A stretch of DNA of 64,000 nucleotides from Eleginops maclovinus (GCF_036324505.1 NC_086362.1:10475043-10539042), one strand, 5' to 3'. Shown: positions 13,581 through 29,149, counted from the stretch's first letter. Notes: generated by a model not told the origin, from the letters alone. Program-made: numbers and translations.

Positions 13581-14961
13581 CTGTGCTCCCTTTGTCCACC
13601 TCTCTCCTCATCACTGGACAATTTTGTCAGGCTTGTAGTGATGCTCTTATCCTTTTAATATGCTAACTCTAATGGGAGAGTTAATTCCTGTTCCCCATCA
13701 CAAAGAAAGACGCTGGCAGATAAAATTGCCGCGCAGTAGGGTTTGAACATTATGGGGTTTTTTTAAAAAAAAGACTGATGAGTATTTTTTGGCATTTCCA
13801 TTTCCATTAGACTGTATTTTGGCTGAAATTCATTTTACATTTGACAGTCTTCGGGCCAGAAAGATAAAAGTAACAAGTGTTTGCTCCCAGAACTGTATGT
13901 GAGGCTTCAAGATGTGACACCAACCTCTATACAGTAAAACTGATGGGAAAGAAGAAGAGATATCTACACATGTGGAAACTAATTAAACTGTGAGCCGTAT
14001 CTCATTTCCCATCAAAGGCATGAATTGCAAGCTGATGTGCTTGTTCAGTCCAAGTGGGTATCAGACAACCAGATGACGCAGATACAGCCACACTCGAAAC
14101 ACAAAGTGTATTTATTGCAAACACAGAAACGCTTTTAGGTGTTAAGACACTGCCAAAAAAGGCCAGCAATGTGTTTAGTGTATATTAAACAGCTGGTGGA
14201 GACTATGAGAATGATAAATATACACTTTGTGGACATCAAAACATTACGGCCAAATAAAAATGTTGACTATTTGTATCACTTCAGCCACAAAAGTGAAGTT
14301 CGGTACTGATGCTGGGCTGTAAGGTCTGACTCCAAGTTTGACATTTAGAGGAATGAACTTGGAGTATCCGCTTTCTTGCCAAGAGTTAGATGAGAACACA
14401 TTTACTAGTGTAATGTCTACATTCAGTCTGAGGCTACAGCCATTTGGCATTCACAGGAGACAATGAGGAAATGGGTAGAACGGTTCTGTACAAAGTGAAA
14501 TAGTGTGTACCGGTATACATAACTCATAACTCTCCTATCAACACTATTTTACAGCACTATAAATAATCTAAATATAACATGTACGTTAGAGGTGCCACTA
14601 GCAGTCTTCAAATTCTTTTGCTTTGATGCCCAGCTAAGCTAACTGGCTGCTGCTGCTGCTTCAAATTAACTGGACAGGAATGAAAGAGAAGCATCTTTCT
14701 TCTAAACTCTGCAGAAAAGTAATTTTCCAGAAATGACAAAGTGATTTTAATTCACCAAAACCATTACCAAAGACATCAAGGTGTGCAAATGGAAGTGTCC
14801 ACACACTCTGGCACCTAATTCTGTAATCTTTGGTGAAATTAAATGCAATCTTTTAACACAAAATGGGGGTTTTCAAAGAGTAATCAGTGCAGCATATGTT
14901 ACTGTGGAAGTAACCTTGCCTGCTCACCCATCCTCTAGATGAGCTCTCTTCAGCCAGCTGG

Positions 14962-14964
<3 letters not shown>

Positions 14965-15055
<91 letters not shown>
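14965..15055. repeat. (TG)n microsatellite, ~91 bp
   Basis: Uninterrupted. Confidence 0.97.
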
Positions 15056-15056
<1 letters not shown>

Positions 15057-15300
15057 AGTGTAAAGGGCAGGTGATTGCGGTTTCCTGTGCCTGCGTGTCA
15101 TGATGTGATGTGTGTGTGTGCAGCTTCATCGCCTGTGTGACCAGGCTTGTCCCCCAATGTGTCCCCCGAGCTTAGCCTGACGCTCCATTGATTTGTATGG
15201 AAATACTGCCTGTTCACACAGCGGGTCGAACGCCCCTCTCTCTCTGTCATCAGTGCCCAGCTGTGGGACGCTTGCTGTGTTCTTTCATTTGATTGTGTGT

Positions 15301-15305
<5 letters not shown>

Positions 15306-15373
<68 letters not shown>
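15306..15373. repeat. (TG)n microsatellite, ~68 bp
   Basis: Preceded by an imperfect TGTGTGTCTG segment. A short (TG)n also occurs at 15469-15483. Confidence 0.97.
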
Positions 15374-15375
<2 letters not shown>

Positions 15376-15499
15376 ATTAAGTGAGGGTACAGTATGTGGC
15401 TGAAAGGACGAGAGCACTAGATGATGTGAATGTCACGTGAGCATGTCATCAAACCAAGTGTGTAAACGTGTGTGTGTGTGTGTGGCATGCATTCAAAGT

Positions 15500-18400
15500 G
15501 TTACTAGTTCAATATACATGTGTGAACTCACATCCGTCTCCGGATGATACTGTTGATCAATCTTTGACACTCTCTCTCACACACACACACGGACACACAT
15601 TTAGGCTTGCCCCGACAGAATACACAAGTTGAAATATAATGACCAGAAGCACCATTAAACACTCTGCTATCTACACCATCCGTCCTTTTGTTTACCATCC
15701 TTGTCTCCTCCTTTGTAAAATGACTCGGTCCTGCCCACTTTTCCTTCTTTATGTCCTTTCTGTTCCCCTTCATTTCTTTCTCTCCCCCCACATTTCTCCT
15801 TTTTGCCCTTTTTCCAATTTTTACCCTCCGTCTTTGAGCATCTCCTCTATCTCCGTCATTTCTTCCATCTTCTTCGCTCTCCCTCAGTATTCTGTTAATG
15901 TCACGACCCTATTCTGTTCACGTGCTCGTCACTAAATGACAAACCATAGACAGCTTCTGTCTCTTAAAGGCCAAAGCGAGATGTGTGCAAATCCATCTCT
16001 CCGTCTCTCAGCCCTTTTAACACTCATAAAATGTGTGTTTTGGAGCCACCCAGGGCTCCACTCTGTCGAAAACTACAAGTAATGGCACTATTCACGCCGA
16101 GAGACGACCACACAGAAAGAAAAGGTCTGGTTTTATCCAGTGTGTTTGCTTTACTTTACTTCATTTTCCATGTGTGTTTGCCACCTTTGTGGCAGTGGCA
16201 GTCATTTCAGCTTTTGATACGTGTTGTTGTACACATCAAAATGAAACCCTAATCTCAGTACACACCTTATTTGCAGAATAGTTTACCCACCTTCAGAGGC
16301 TGACATAAATATTTATGAGATATATTTGTTGTCTACATGATAGTGAGCATCATCAAACACATGCAAGTTATATGAAGATAGGCTGTTTAAGGGGGGAAAG
16401 ATGAAATTGAATTTTCTTTATATTGCTTGTTGTTAGTCTCATGTTGCTCACACTTTCCCATTTCCCTCATCATCCCTGCATAAATCATGTTAAAAAGCTT
16501 TTTCAGAGAAGAATATGATTTGCTTTTTAAAAACGATATGAGCCCATGTTTTTTTTCTTCATCAATTCAAGCATTGCTAAAAAAATATTCATATGAGCGT
16601 TCGCTAAAATGATCAGATAGCGTCCCATTTCCCCGCTCTGCAGTGGGTAATCACAAACAAATGTTTCTCATTTGCAAATGTTGTCTCCAGCCATTCACTG
16701 CAAGCGAGCCTTTGTAGAAGATAGACCTGTAAAAAGTGTTTGTAACTATTATGTGTCTCCTGCTGTGCTTTGTACCGAGGCAACAGTTTGATTTGAATAT
16801 ACAACTACCCTCTGAGTTATTAAACAGGGAAGGTGAGCTCACCGTGATTCACCATCTTGTAGAAATGAACATCCAAAGACACAAATCTTTGATCGATTAA
16901 GACACAAAAGATGAGATAATAATTAGCTGGTGGTGGCATCACCTCATGAAGTCATCGTGACATCATCATAAAGCAGCGTCCTTCACATTCCCTTTGCAGG
17001 CCAACATTTTCTGGGTTTTCAAGCAGAATTCAGCCACAATCAACCATATTTATGACTATCCACGATGACATCAGAGAGAGATCCAGTTTATGGCTGGATT
17101 TTATGCTACTCCTCCTCTACAAACTGTGAAGTGTGCACTGCGGGATGAAGTGTGTGATGAATGTGACCCTGCGTGGAGCTGTGTGTGGCTGTGCGTGGAA
17201 CTACAGTATATATTGAACCCTCGTAAATTTGGTTTAGTGTGCCGTGTCTGTGTCTGTTTGTGTAAGTGCCAGAGGACTGGGCTTTTACTATCATGTGACG
17301 CCAAATAACGCCCCCAGGGAGTAGATAACCGTAAAAAAGTACTCCCCTGCGAGTCTTTCACTCAGCAATTTATTAGAAAATGCCTTTTTTTTTAGGGTTG
17401 AGTGTAAAGGTTAAAGGTAATGATACTTTTTTACGAGTAAATTAAAATGTCTGTTTATTCAGTTGAACATAAACATGTGGAACTCCACCAAAAAAAACAA
17501 CAGTATCCTTTGCTGTGTGTTTGTGAGTGAGTGTATTAATGGGTACTAGCTTGCAGCCATGTAGCTGGATAGTGGAATAAGGGTTTTATTGGATATTGGA
17601 TGGACTGCAATGCATTACACCACTTTACTGTCAGCGAGTGCTTATAGCAAACTTCACTTACTGCTCACACTCAAACACACACACACACAGATAACATCAA
17701 TTAAATATACACGCACACCCCTTTTATGATATTTGGAGCTTGACAGTAAACTTAGAGAGGACGACATTGAACGAAATGTTTTTCAGGGAGATTTAGGGAA
17801 GTGTGGAGCGCGCAGTAAGCATGTTCCTTCCTTTATGCCAGCGCGCGTAAAGCTCTTTTATATAATTTTAGATAATTTCTCACTCCTACAGGCTCCAGCT
17901 AAAGCATATTTCTGTCCTTTTATCAGCTTTTTTTATCGCTCCATCCTCTTAACAAGCGTTTTCTCGTCTCCTTCTGCTAAGTACAGGCTTTTTTCACATC
18001 TCCCCCTTTCGTCAATGTCCCCATTTTGCCAACTCTCATTCACAGTAATCACACACTCTTTCACCGTCAGTCCACTACACTCTCACCATTTATGTACTTA
18101 TGCATTTTGAATTGCCGACATGATATAGTATAGGTGTAGCACACTATCTTGAAATAGTCCTGACCTTTCGAGTGTTTAATATAATCTCTGTGAAGTTTTT
18201 ATGTGTTTTTAATGCATTGCTGTGGTTATTACTGCCTGGGGAGGAATAATGATGATTGAATTGTAATGTCTGAAATTGAATCTCTTCTCTATTTGTCTTC
18301 TCATCCTCTTTCGTAGTCTTTAGAGACCCTGATATACTTTGTCAGGTTCTCTTTTGCACTTAACTCTCTTTAACACATATTTTCGATCTGGTTCCATGTT

Positions 18401-19940
18401 GGAAAATATATAAATCAAGTATAACAATACAATATCTTAACGTTTCTTTACTTTCACAGGTTAAAATGACAAACATAGCAGGTGGCAGATTATTACAGTT
18501 GCAGCTATTTAACATTTTTGTAAGCAACTTGAGGAAATGCCAAATGCTGTCCAACAGTGCCAGAAAAGAATGGCACTAAAGCACCATCCCGTAAAACATA
18601 CAAGTATACAAGAGTATGTACAGTATGTTCTAGAAACAGAGAGTGCAGTAATATGTCTTTCAATGTTCTTTTCCATGACCAAGACAATGATAACACAATG
18701 ACAAGACAAAACACCAACTGTGATGTAGTGGATTTTAAAAAATGTACTTCTAACCTAACAACATCACCAAAATATGCTCCTATTTTTCTCACCTTCCATC
18801 TACTCCACACATGCGCACACAGGTAAAATGAGCTAAACCTCTAAGGATATAAATGTCTACAACATCACTAAAATATTTCACATTTCTGTCTAAAAAGCGA
18901 GGCTAAATCTAAAATTGCTGCAAATGTGAACTCTGATAAAGTAAAAGAAAGACTGTGGTTAAAGTAAACAAGCTAAACTTGCACTTAAAAGCTGGCAACT
19001 GACTTCATTTGTGAGGAGCAGAGGTATCAATAACGGTGGCGCTTCTTTAACACCAGATTTTTTAATTTGTAGCTACAGCTGGTGGACATTATCAAACTAG
19101 TCTGTAAAGCTTTGGAACCAAACAAACACCGACGCGAGATCTCAATGGAATTTTTCTAATTCACTACTAAAGGTTGTTAGCTTCATCTCAGAGGATTTGA
19201 TTTGGGATTAAAAGAGATTTGAGTGAGATGAGCAGGTGAGAAAACTAAATCACATTCAATAAAATGCGATTGAAACAAGATTCAGCAATCGTTTTATCTC
19301 CTGTAGTGCATACATGTTTGCATTTGGCCTACACTTTCCTATATTATAGCATATCATCATACAGGCTTTTTCCTGTTTGCTGTTATTTCTGGTTTTTGTG
19401 CTTCTGTGTCTCTTCCCTCTTTGATAAGTAATACACTGACCTTCTTTCCCTGCCTGAATCTATTGCTGGACTTCTTTTCATCCCCCCCCCACTTCTATTC
19501 CCCTCTATCATATCCGAAGCAAGGGGAAGAAATGGGGCAGACACTGCATACATTTACTGTACTGGCACACTCCCATAAATATACACAGGAAGTGACAGAC
19601 AAGGCAGGCTCGGCCACAAGGGATAGGGTGAGAGAGTTGAGTGCGTGAGAGAAAGTGAGAGGGAGAGAAGGGGGCATGGGGGGGGGGGGATGACACCAAT
19701 ATGGTGTTCTATTTGTCTGTTCATACAAGTAAACAGCACCTCATCTGGCTTTAACGCTGTTTTCACGGTGACACCCCGAGCGTAATTATGACACATTGTC
19801 CTGCTTCTTGCCATTTTTCTTCAGCAGCTACCACATGCTCATCATGTGTACACACACAAACACACACACACACGGTTAGATAGTGTGGCAAATTTGTACG
19901 CAGGCACACTTTGATAGAGATGCAATTGCAAACAGACACA
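15500..19940. other. Gene-free unique DNA
   Basis: CT-rich near 15690-15890 and 17880-18060, otherwise AT-rich. No gene, RNA or mobile element recognised. Confidence 0.5.
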
Positions 19941-19946
19941 CCTAAA

Positions 19947-19949
<3 letters not shown>

Positions 19950-20019
<70 letters not shown>
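19950..20019. repeat. (CA)n microsatellite, ~70 bp
   Basis: Uninterrupted. Shorter CA runs precede it at 19850-19873. Confidence 0.97.
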
Positions 20020-20023
<4 letters not shown>

Positions 20024-21508
20024 AACTTGCCTTGCATTGTGTTTGCCTACTGGCTTTGTTTCATCCATCACACCATGACAGCCAGTCGCTTTTGATTAGA
20101 GCCGTGTCAGCCTCAACGGAGAAATCACTGGTGAAATATATAAATAAGAACACAATTAAACCATTTGAGTGGAGGGGAGGCAACAAGTGGCCCGTTGGAG
20201 TGACGCCTCCTGCCAGCAGAGGGTGCTGATGGGCTACACACTCAGAGGAAGCACAGGAGGGTGGGCTGATGCTTCCTTTGTTAGTTCTCCATCATTCCTT
20301 CAACTACAACACGAGTATGATTGTATATGCTTATATGTACATTCGTTTTTTCTCAGGATCTCAACCTTATTTTTATCTGATCCTGAAAATAGTTTACAAA
20401 AAGCACAACCCTGTTTCTCACCATCGATCATTGCGCCGAGCTCAAACACACAGTTGGCCCCTGAAGCCCCCAGCGGCGTCATTCAGAGGCCTGTCTGATC
20501 ATGAATAAAAATGATTCATGTGTTTTGTGGTTGTTGAAAAGTGAAGCGCCCGGCCTTGAAACTTGGACAAGCCGGTGAGTTTTGAAACGAAAAGAAAGAA
20601 ACTGGGAAAAAGTAAAGGACAAAGCAGAGGCACGCAGACAGTGAGGTTTATAAACCAAGGAATGCACCAATGAATGCAAAAACTAAAAATAGAAGACGAG
20701 ACATGTGAATAGGCAACAAGAGGGGCTGAAAAGGAGAGAAAGGAAGCTGAAAAGGAGAGAATATGCCGCCAGCTGCTACTGATTCCTCAGCAGAGGAGTT
20801 GAGTGGCATTTTTATGAAGAAAAAAAATCATGCGAGTCAGGACGCAGAACTGTGCCCACTTCACAACAGCCTGGCACACACTCACTTCGGCGTGAAGCAC
20901 CGCTGAACACACTGCAACAGTTCCGTGCGTGTGTGTGGGTGTTGGGAAGAGGATGTGTGTTTGTGCAACACGCAGGAATGCACATTAATGCAAACCACAT
21001 CTCTGCGTTGGTGTGTGCGTGTCTTTGCGTCTGGTACTTTCAAAGCTTCCCATTTATGGCTCTTAACAAGTCCCTTTCATGTCAAATCTCAAACGGACAC
21101 ACTCGCACACACACTCAGTGAGAAACACCCCAGCGTGGTGTTGCTAATAGCACTAATTAATAGGCTAAATTCTGCTAATTGAACTCGCTTATGCTGAACC
21201 TCTCTCTTCCTCATACTCCTCCACTCCCCTTTCATTCTCTCTGGACTTCAAGACCGAGCTGTTAGCTTTAATTTAAATTTGCATGGTGATTACAGTACTG
21301 TTCCATACACTAATGCAATGTCTGTCCTTTCATCATTACTGTAAATAATTCCTCTAATCCCACATTCACCTATTTTCAACCTTCTCTTATTTTCAGCGTT
21401 TGCTCCCCCTATCTTCTTGCCACTGTAACACCCCCTACCCACACATACAGGCACACACTCACACACACATCTGCTTCTGTTTGAGGCCTCAAGGAGGAGA
21501 GAAGAGGA

Positions 21509-21545
21509 GCAGCAGCAGCAGCAGCAGCAGCAGAAGAAGAAGCAG
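21509..21545. repeat. (AGC)n then (AGA)n trinucleotide tract
   Basis: Nine or so AGC units followed by AGAAGAAGA. The long Ser, Ala or Gln frames here come from the repeat. Confidence 0.95.
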
Positions 21546-21914
21546 TTTTCAGTTGAGTGAGCAGAGTGTTGAGGAGAGAACGGGATCTGGGAGGGACGTG
21601 GGGAGGGACAGCCATTAGCCATGCCAGCTGTTTCCCTTGCATATTAATACACAAGCAGGCAGGCACACACACATGCATGCACACACAGTGGCAAACATGC
21701 AAGCTCATAATGGGAAGACAAAACCTAGCGAGACAAGCGGAAACATTTGACATACTGTTCTGTACGTTTAACATCAAAGTCATGCAAGAGATTGAAAACG
21801 GAGAGCATATTCGTGACATGTACACACACTACAATATGAAATCAGAAGTGCATAACAGAAATTAAGGACATGCATCAGATTCATATCCAGGAGAAATCCA
21901 CTTAATTGCAATAG

Positions 21915-22085
<171 letters not shown>

Positions 22086-22519
22086 GCTATTGAGAATCAT
22101 GTGCATTAAAAAACAGATGCACGAGACATGCTGTTCAGATACAGTGGAGTACACACACTCGCATGCAAACAATCACAAACACACCACAGCTCTGAAGGCG
22201 ACCGTAGGAATGAAACATCTCAAATATATCCATGAATAAACCTGAGTAATACTCTGATACAAGAGACACATGCTGTGCAGGTGGAGGAAGGAGGAAGAAA
22301 GCAACAGTGTAGCATGATGGGTACAGAGGGAGGAAGAGGAACAAAGACAGGACAGACTGAGAGGGGGGGGGCACAGGGTGGCGATGATTGTGACTGCGGC
22401 TCAAAGAATTCCCAGAGTGAGCATTATATATTGAAAGGGGGATAAAGTGCAGAGTCGCATCTTCCCTTTCTCTCTCTGTTGTGTTTCCGCCAGAGCGAAC
22501 AAACACTATCACACCCCTG

Positions 22520-23940
22520 AAAGCCCTCAGTGTGACGTGCTATATACTATGTAATGTTATATACTATTGTAATAATGCTGTACACATTCCTATATTGGAA
22601 CATAACAAGAAGAAAAGAGTACAATGAGGGGAGTTTATGCTGCTTGTTAGTAGGCAGTGTTTCTAATATTTTGTCCACCAAATCTGATAAATGATAATTG
22701 GAGGTAGACGATGTGAGTTAACAGCAATAACAAACAGCTTCCAAAATGAGGATAAAGTTCTCACAAAAACGAATTATCTTGATGAAGAATGGATTTATTG
22801 TGTGTATTAAACTATCTGATGAATGCTGAAGTGTGTAAAACTCACGCCTTGAGATTTTACTGCACATAATTGTTCAATTAAAAGTTTGGATAGGAAGCCA
22901 GTAAATAAAATCTGCTGCCATCTGTCATGTTGTCAAGAAACTAAAGATGTGAAGTTTTGATAACTTCATTATATCCATAGAACATTAATCAGCAACATTC
23001 TCACCATCACTTAGTCACATGCGTATGTCAAGTTACTGAATATTAGTTTTTTATTAATCTTTTGGCTTCAATAATAAACAGAATATGTGTTTATCCATCA
23101 TCAAGGGCAATCACTTAACACAACCAAATATAGACAAAAATAAGGAATCCTTATTGGAACATTTTGTTTACATTATTTTCTTTATTTAAAATATCAGAAT
23201 AACTTGATCTGAAATGATTCCTCAAATCAGAAGCAGCTTTAAGATCCAATATCAGTCAGCGTCTTATATGTGTGACACAGGACATATAGCTCAAGGGACC
23301 ATACAAATCAAAAGTCATATAGACAGTTGTAACTTCTAGACTCCACCCCCCCCCCCCCCCTTGTGCTTTTCTCCAGCATCTATAATGCATTTGTACTTCT
23401 GACAGTTCTTTCTTCAATGCTGTGTAGTAAAGGCAGTAGAGGCAGATAAGTATATTGAAATATAAAACTGAAGCTTCTTTCAGCCTCCTATCAGGCAATT
23501 CTTTGTGACTTCTGACAGCTGAATAGAGAGGAAAGCCTTTTTATTACCAGGCAATTGCTCAAGGGGATGGTACAAAAGTGCAGCATTAGTTCAGATATCA
23601 TGCGGCAGATAGCATCAAGGCCTCAGAAACTGGGCACCCTAATGGTACCGATATTGTGCCAAAAACAAGAAAAACACTGGATAAAAGGACAAGATTGGCA
23701 AAAACACAGACAGGTAAATATGAAAAATAATGTGCGGTTTACCCCAGACAACAATCAGACAGGCTTATGAAACAAAGGACACAGAGTGACAGGGAAAGGG
23801 ATTCAAAGGAACACACGTTCAGAGACTGGGGAGTATGTTCTGAGACGGATGCACGCAAACGTACACCAAAACTACACAAATGCTGCAGAAAGTAATAAGT
23901 GTTGTTTTACAGACACTGAAACACTGAGACATGGGGAAGA
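22520..23940. other. Gene-free unique DNA with an oligo-C tract
   Basis: AT-rich. A run of about 15 C residues lies at 23346-23360. No gene seen. Confidence 0.5.
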
Positions 23941-23959
23941 GATGATGGTGATGTTAGAA

Positions 23960-24096
<137 letters not shown>

Positions 24097-24099
24097 CTA

Positions 24100-27080
24100 G
24101 TGTTAGCTGACTTATGAAATCCTAACTGTGGCTCAACACCGCAATATTGTCTGAAAATGTCAAGGCTTTGGTAGAAGCCCCACTGGGACAAAATGTACTG
24201 TCGACACACACACGGCTCAATATGTTTTTCGCAAAGGCATATGGATCTCATTTATCACATTCTATGCCGAGACAAATTGTTTTCCCAAAACCTCAGTGTG
24301 CTACACAACAAGAACAGTAAGGATGAGGTAAAGAAGAAATGTCACAACAAGGGAAAAGAGAGCTGAGAGGCGAGTCAGGATATATGCTTCGGCTGCGCCT
24401 TTCTAAAGCCTGTAGTGCAGGAGACTACACTTTTAAACACGATCATATTATAGTGGTTTTTATCCTGTGGTTGAAATAGACTCTATAAAAGCAGAGTTTG
24501 GCCTTTCGGCCGTCACAATTGTATCATTATGGAGCCTGTAGTGACCGCACTCGGCTGAGAGGGTAGCACTGGGGAGAGACGGTCTTTATTCTGATGAAAT
24601 GTTGCTATGTAAGTCACAAAGTAGCCATGGCACTTTTTTATTCTTAAAAACAACCATGATAATTAAATGATAATTATGCTTTATTGAAAACGACTTGAAA
24701 CCAGAGCTTGTGTTTCTCATAGACTCTAATTTCCTCTCATGTATTTATTTAAATAGACAACACGAATATATTTACATGTCCAGCACGCTCATTTTCAACT
24801 GCAGCTCCTTTGGCAAGATGTTTTAAACTAACAGACTTAGTCCAACAAAACAACCATAGAGATAACAAGAGCAACAAAATAAGCATTCTCAAAACACATG
24901 CAGAGAACATGTGCTTTATTTTAATACTACATCTGAACCAAGATCCATCACAATCATAAACCAGAGTATCCTGTGTATTATTGTTTTGTGGCTTCCTATT
25001 AGGATGTTTATTTGACCCTAAGGGGACTTAAAACAAATCTGATTCTAGTCCCTTAAATTTAATCTCAGAGTGGGCTTGTGCTCTTCCAATTAACCTTCTC
25101 TGCAGAAAATCCGTTAAAACATTTTCAAAATAGAATCTAAGCGTCAGCCCAGACTGCAATATGCCCTTGGTTATTTTTTATGCCACGCTTTCCAAGCATC
25201 ACTGACTTGGCTTTAGGAAATTATAATCTGTCTCCATATACCCATAAAGCCTTGCGTTCAATGGCAATTTCCTGTTCAGATTATGTTCTAACTCCTACCA
25301 CAACATGCTGCAGCTGACTGGGAAGAGGACAAATAGAGCTGTAATTATCTGTGTACATATTTCATTCTCACCTGGACAGTCAAATTAAGCACTTTGAGAT
25401 TTCAAACGTGCTGCGATATATTACTACAGCTTAATGTAAACACAACCTCAAACATCCCAGTGACTCACACAGTCTGAAAATGAGGGTTTAGGCTTACTCA
25501 ACAACAGGAAACCTTCCTTTCAGTTTATTGCATACAGAAGACACGTGGGGGGTTAAAGCCGTCGAACATATGCAGCACATTACCTCTGACAGCAGAGCTT
25601 TACCTGCAGCGGCTCAGGGATTCAAACAGTGCATATTGCGAGGGGGAAAACAGGCTCACATGCACCATATATGCACACACATCTTGGTCTCCTACTTTAA
25701 TTACAGTTGCCTATATTTCTCTACTGTGTTTCACACTAATTAGACAGAAGTGGTCTGTCGCGAGATAAACGATCCCATGTGGCGTCCTTATTTTGACTTT
25801 TATCGCAGCCACACAGTGAAAATACTGCAGTCAGAGTGTGCATCTACGCAAGCATGAGCACATGCACGCCGGACTGACAGACAGATGTGCACGAGTGCGT
25901 ACGTACACATGCACACACACTCGAGTATGCATACGCACGCTGGATGCTAATTAGGACGTGTTGGTTTTGATGTTTATAAAAAGAAAGGGAAAGAAATTCC
26001 ATCAGCAAACCTCAGTTTCCTGTTGAGAAGGGCTGTAGGATTTGAAAGCGTCTTTACAGGCTCTGGTGGCGGGGAGGTGCGACACGCTGAGTGCATGACG
26101 CCAAGCTCGTAAGGCTCACCGCGGCGCTGCCACTGTCGCCATCAGCTTCTAACCTGTAGCTTCTACCCTGACACACACCATCCCAACACTGGCCGCAGGA
26201 CCGCACCCAACCCAGGCCTCTGTTTATAGATGGGAGGTAAACTGTGTGTGTGTTGGGGGAAAGCTTTCACTTTCCCATGTGGCACAGCCTCACATTGTGA
26301 CTGCCACCTTGTGAAAAGCCTGTGGTGCAGTAAGCGGGACACTGGAGACCTAGGAATGGCCATGGCACTCTGATTTTATTTGCCCTCAAATTGATCCAAG
26401 ATGATGGGGCAGGTTCCAGACTAACAATGCAGATGTGGGCCACCGTTGTTGATTACCAAAGGCCATATTAGTTTAGCCCCAGGTTAAGGCACAGGGGATG
26501 GCGGAGGATATTAACTTTGGGTTCCTTTTCAGTGAGGTCTTAACCTTCCCTCACCTCCAACTCCCCTCCCTGTGTTCTATTCTTCCCCTTGTCCTGACCT
26601 CTCCCTTTGCCAGTTTCACTTCACTTGACCCCTTGCTCCCGGCTAACGATAGGGTCCTCCGTGTCAAACACCGTCTGTGAAAACACTGTTCACATAAGGT
26701 GAGGAGAGAGCCAACCAGGAGACGTTGTTGAGATGAAGCAAACTGCCCGGCAGGCCTCTTCTAATGCGGCCAATACAATGAGATAAGCTCAGTGAAGTCT
26801 CAACTCTGTGGCAAACCTGATTCTATGTTGAAAAAACATTGTACGGAGATAGGCTGAACAACACCTTATGATTCTGTTCATTTCCAAGTCGCAGATAACA
26901 AGATGCTGCTGGCTGGAAGATAAGCTGGTTCAAGTAGTCGGGGAAACATATAGCTTGGAGCCTGTATGCATAAACACCAAGTACAGTAGAGAGCTGCAGG
27001 AAGGGCCACGGGCCGTTACATGACTTTAAAGAGATTAATTTTATTAACTTTCATTTGGATTTTGCCAAACTGGGATGTAT
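24100..27080. other. Gene-free unique DNA
   Basis: No gene recognised. A small GC-richer patch at 26060-26145 has a minus-strand ATG followed by a donor-like GTGAGC, treated as a finding only. Confidence 0.5.
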
Positions 27081-27089
27081 CTCTATCAG

Positions 27090-27250
27090 CCTCTAGTTTC
27101 TTCTTTTTTAATTTTTTGTTTTTGTTTATCCTTATATTTTACTATTTCTTATTGTGTATATTTTGTATTTTCTCTATGTTTCTAATGCTGCTGGAACAAA
27201 AGAATTTCCCAAATTGGGATCAATAAAAGTCATATCTATATATCTATCTT
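27090..27250 (+). mobile_element. L2/CR1-like LINE 3' tail
   Basis: A T-rich stretch leads into AATGCTGCTGGAACAAAAG, AATTTCCCAAATTGGGATCA and AATAAAAGTCATATCTATAT, ending in ATCTATCTT. The order 'ctgctgtaacaa / aatttcccc.ttgggat / aataaag / (atct)n' is the characteristic 3' end of several fish non-LTR retrotransposons. It is severely 5' truncated, with no reverse-transcriptase frame. Confidence 0.65.
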
Positions 27251-29149
27251 CCCAATGTTGGAAAGTATAACTAAGGACAAATAAAAACGTATCTCATGTC
27301 AAAGCTGCTTAATGCACTAGCTGTTAGCTTCTTTAGCTTGTTTCACAGGATCTTCCTCAACAGAAAAAGAGACAAATTCATTTACATTTTCCAACCCTAC
27401 GAGGACTTCCCATTCTTTTTTTATTTTTAGAAAAGGCTGGTGATTTTTTTCCATGAACTAATCAATAACATGCCAGAAATGTGGCACAGTAGTTTCTTGT
27501 AAAGTATTTATTTGATTTGCAAAGTGGTACAGTATTACAGTTGATCATTCTTTCCTATTTCTTTTTAAAATCGGTTCTCTCAAAATGGACATAAAAAACT
27601 ACTCCAAGGTTGAATAAGTAACATAAATATTCTCACTTTTGAAAAGAGCAAGCAGAACGATTCATGTGACAATTTTTCAGATTTACAAGCCCAACACCGC
27701 TCTTTCTATCCTCTTTAAAAAGGCAAACATGTCCGAGTCTTTCATTGTGAATAAGAAGACTCCAACAGGTTTCTGTCACTGGGATGAAAAACCAAAGCCC
27801 AGACACTCACCGCTCTCAAATAGAGAGCCTTTTTAAATCCTCTGACAATGAGCGGGACAGATAAGGAGAGTGAGGACGAGAGCAAGGAAGACACACAAAC
27901 AGAGCGGGAGAGAGAGATAGAAAGGTGTAAAATGGAGAGGATAACGAATGAGTGCGCCGCTGAGAGGGAGCCTTAATGATGTCAATGTGATAAGTCTAAA
28001 ACGAGGTGAAAATTGAAATGAGTGCTGCCACGGCGGTGGTCGGTGGGAAGAGTGAATAGTGCCGCCGTTGCATTCATTCACTTAGATTAGCTGGAGGAGA
28101 AAATGGAGAAGAGGTGAGAGAGAAATGAGAGGGAGGAAGGAGCGGGAGAGATCTATGGACCTGGAAACAGAAAGTGGGCGACGAGGAGGTGAGAAAAAAG
28201 GGAGCTGGAGAGAGACATGGGGTAAAAACATAGAAAAATAACAAGGAAAAGACAGAAAAACAAAGAAAGAAACAACATGGGTGAGACAAAGGGAGGCTGG
28301 GAGCTAAGTTCAAGCCAAAGTCAATTGAACAACTAATGTGAATCGATTTGTTGCCTCTGCTTTTGCTCTTTGGGGAGAGGGTGACATTTTAAAGGCATAT
28401 TTTATTATTGGGAGGAGGCGGGGCTGTTTGCCTGGCGACTGAGCACACTGACAGCCTGCTGACAGCTGGACCAAATACACTGAATAGAAGAAATACTGCA
28501 AATGGCCTGTGTGTGTGCTCGGGGATCCATTGTGCGTCTCGTAAAGTGTGTGTGTAACGTGTCAGATAACATACAGATGGAAGTGTGGGGGAGTGCTTCT
28601 GTATGTAGGTCTGCGTACATTCTTGCATAAATACTGTGTGTTTGTATTTTCCTACACGATAAATACTTCAAATGACCTGTGCTGTAGATGCGTTGCCTCA
28701 CTAGTGAGCGGCAGGCAGTGTGTGCGGTCATGTTTTATTAGGTGAGCTCCAAACGTCCACTGTGGGTTGCCTTCATGCGTCCCTGTGTGTTGTGTACAGG
28801 CATGCATTGAGTGTGTGTGTGTGTGTGTGTGAGCATGTTCTGTGAGAATAATTCATGGCAGTGAGTGCGTCAAATGTGGGGGCCGTCCACGGGCAGCCTG
28901 GAGTACTGCCAGTACGGAGGGCCAGCATTAATAATTAAAAACACTTTTACAGGAAATATCTCTGCAGTGTCTGTTGTGCGCGCCTCTCGTCAAGGGCACA
29001 TTCAGGACAATCACACCGAGGAAGAGTTTTGAAACATTGCACAGAAATTAAAATGGCTAAGCATTGCGGCAAAACATCCCTAAACTAGAATTGTCGCCTT
29101 TCAGTTGTACGAATATCCCAGCCACTGAATTTGCAGTTCACATCCAAGT

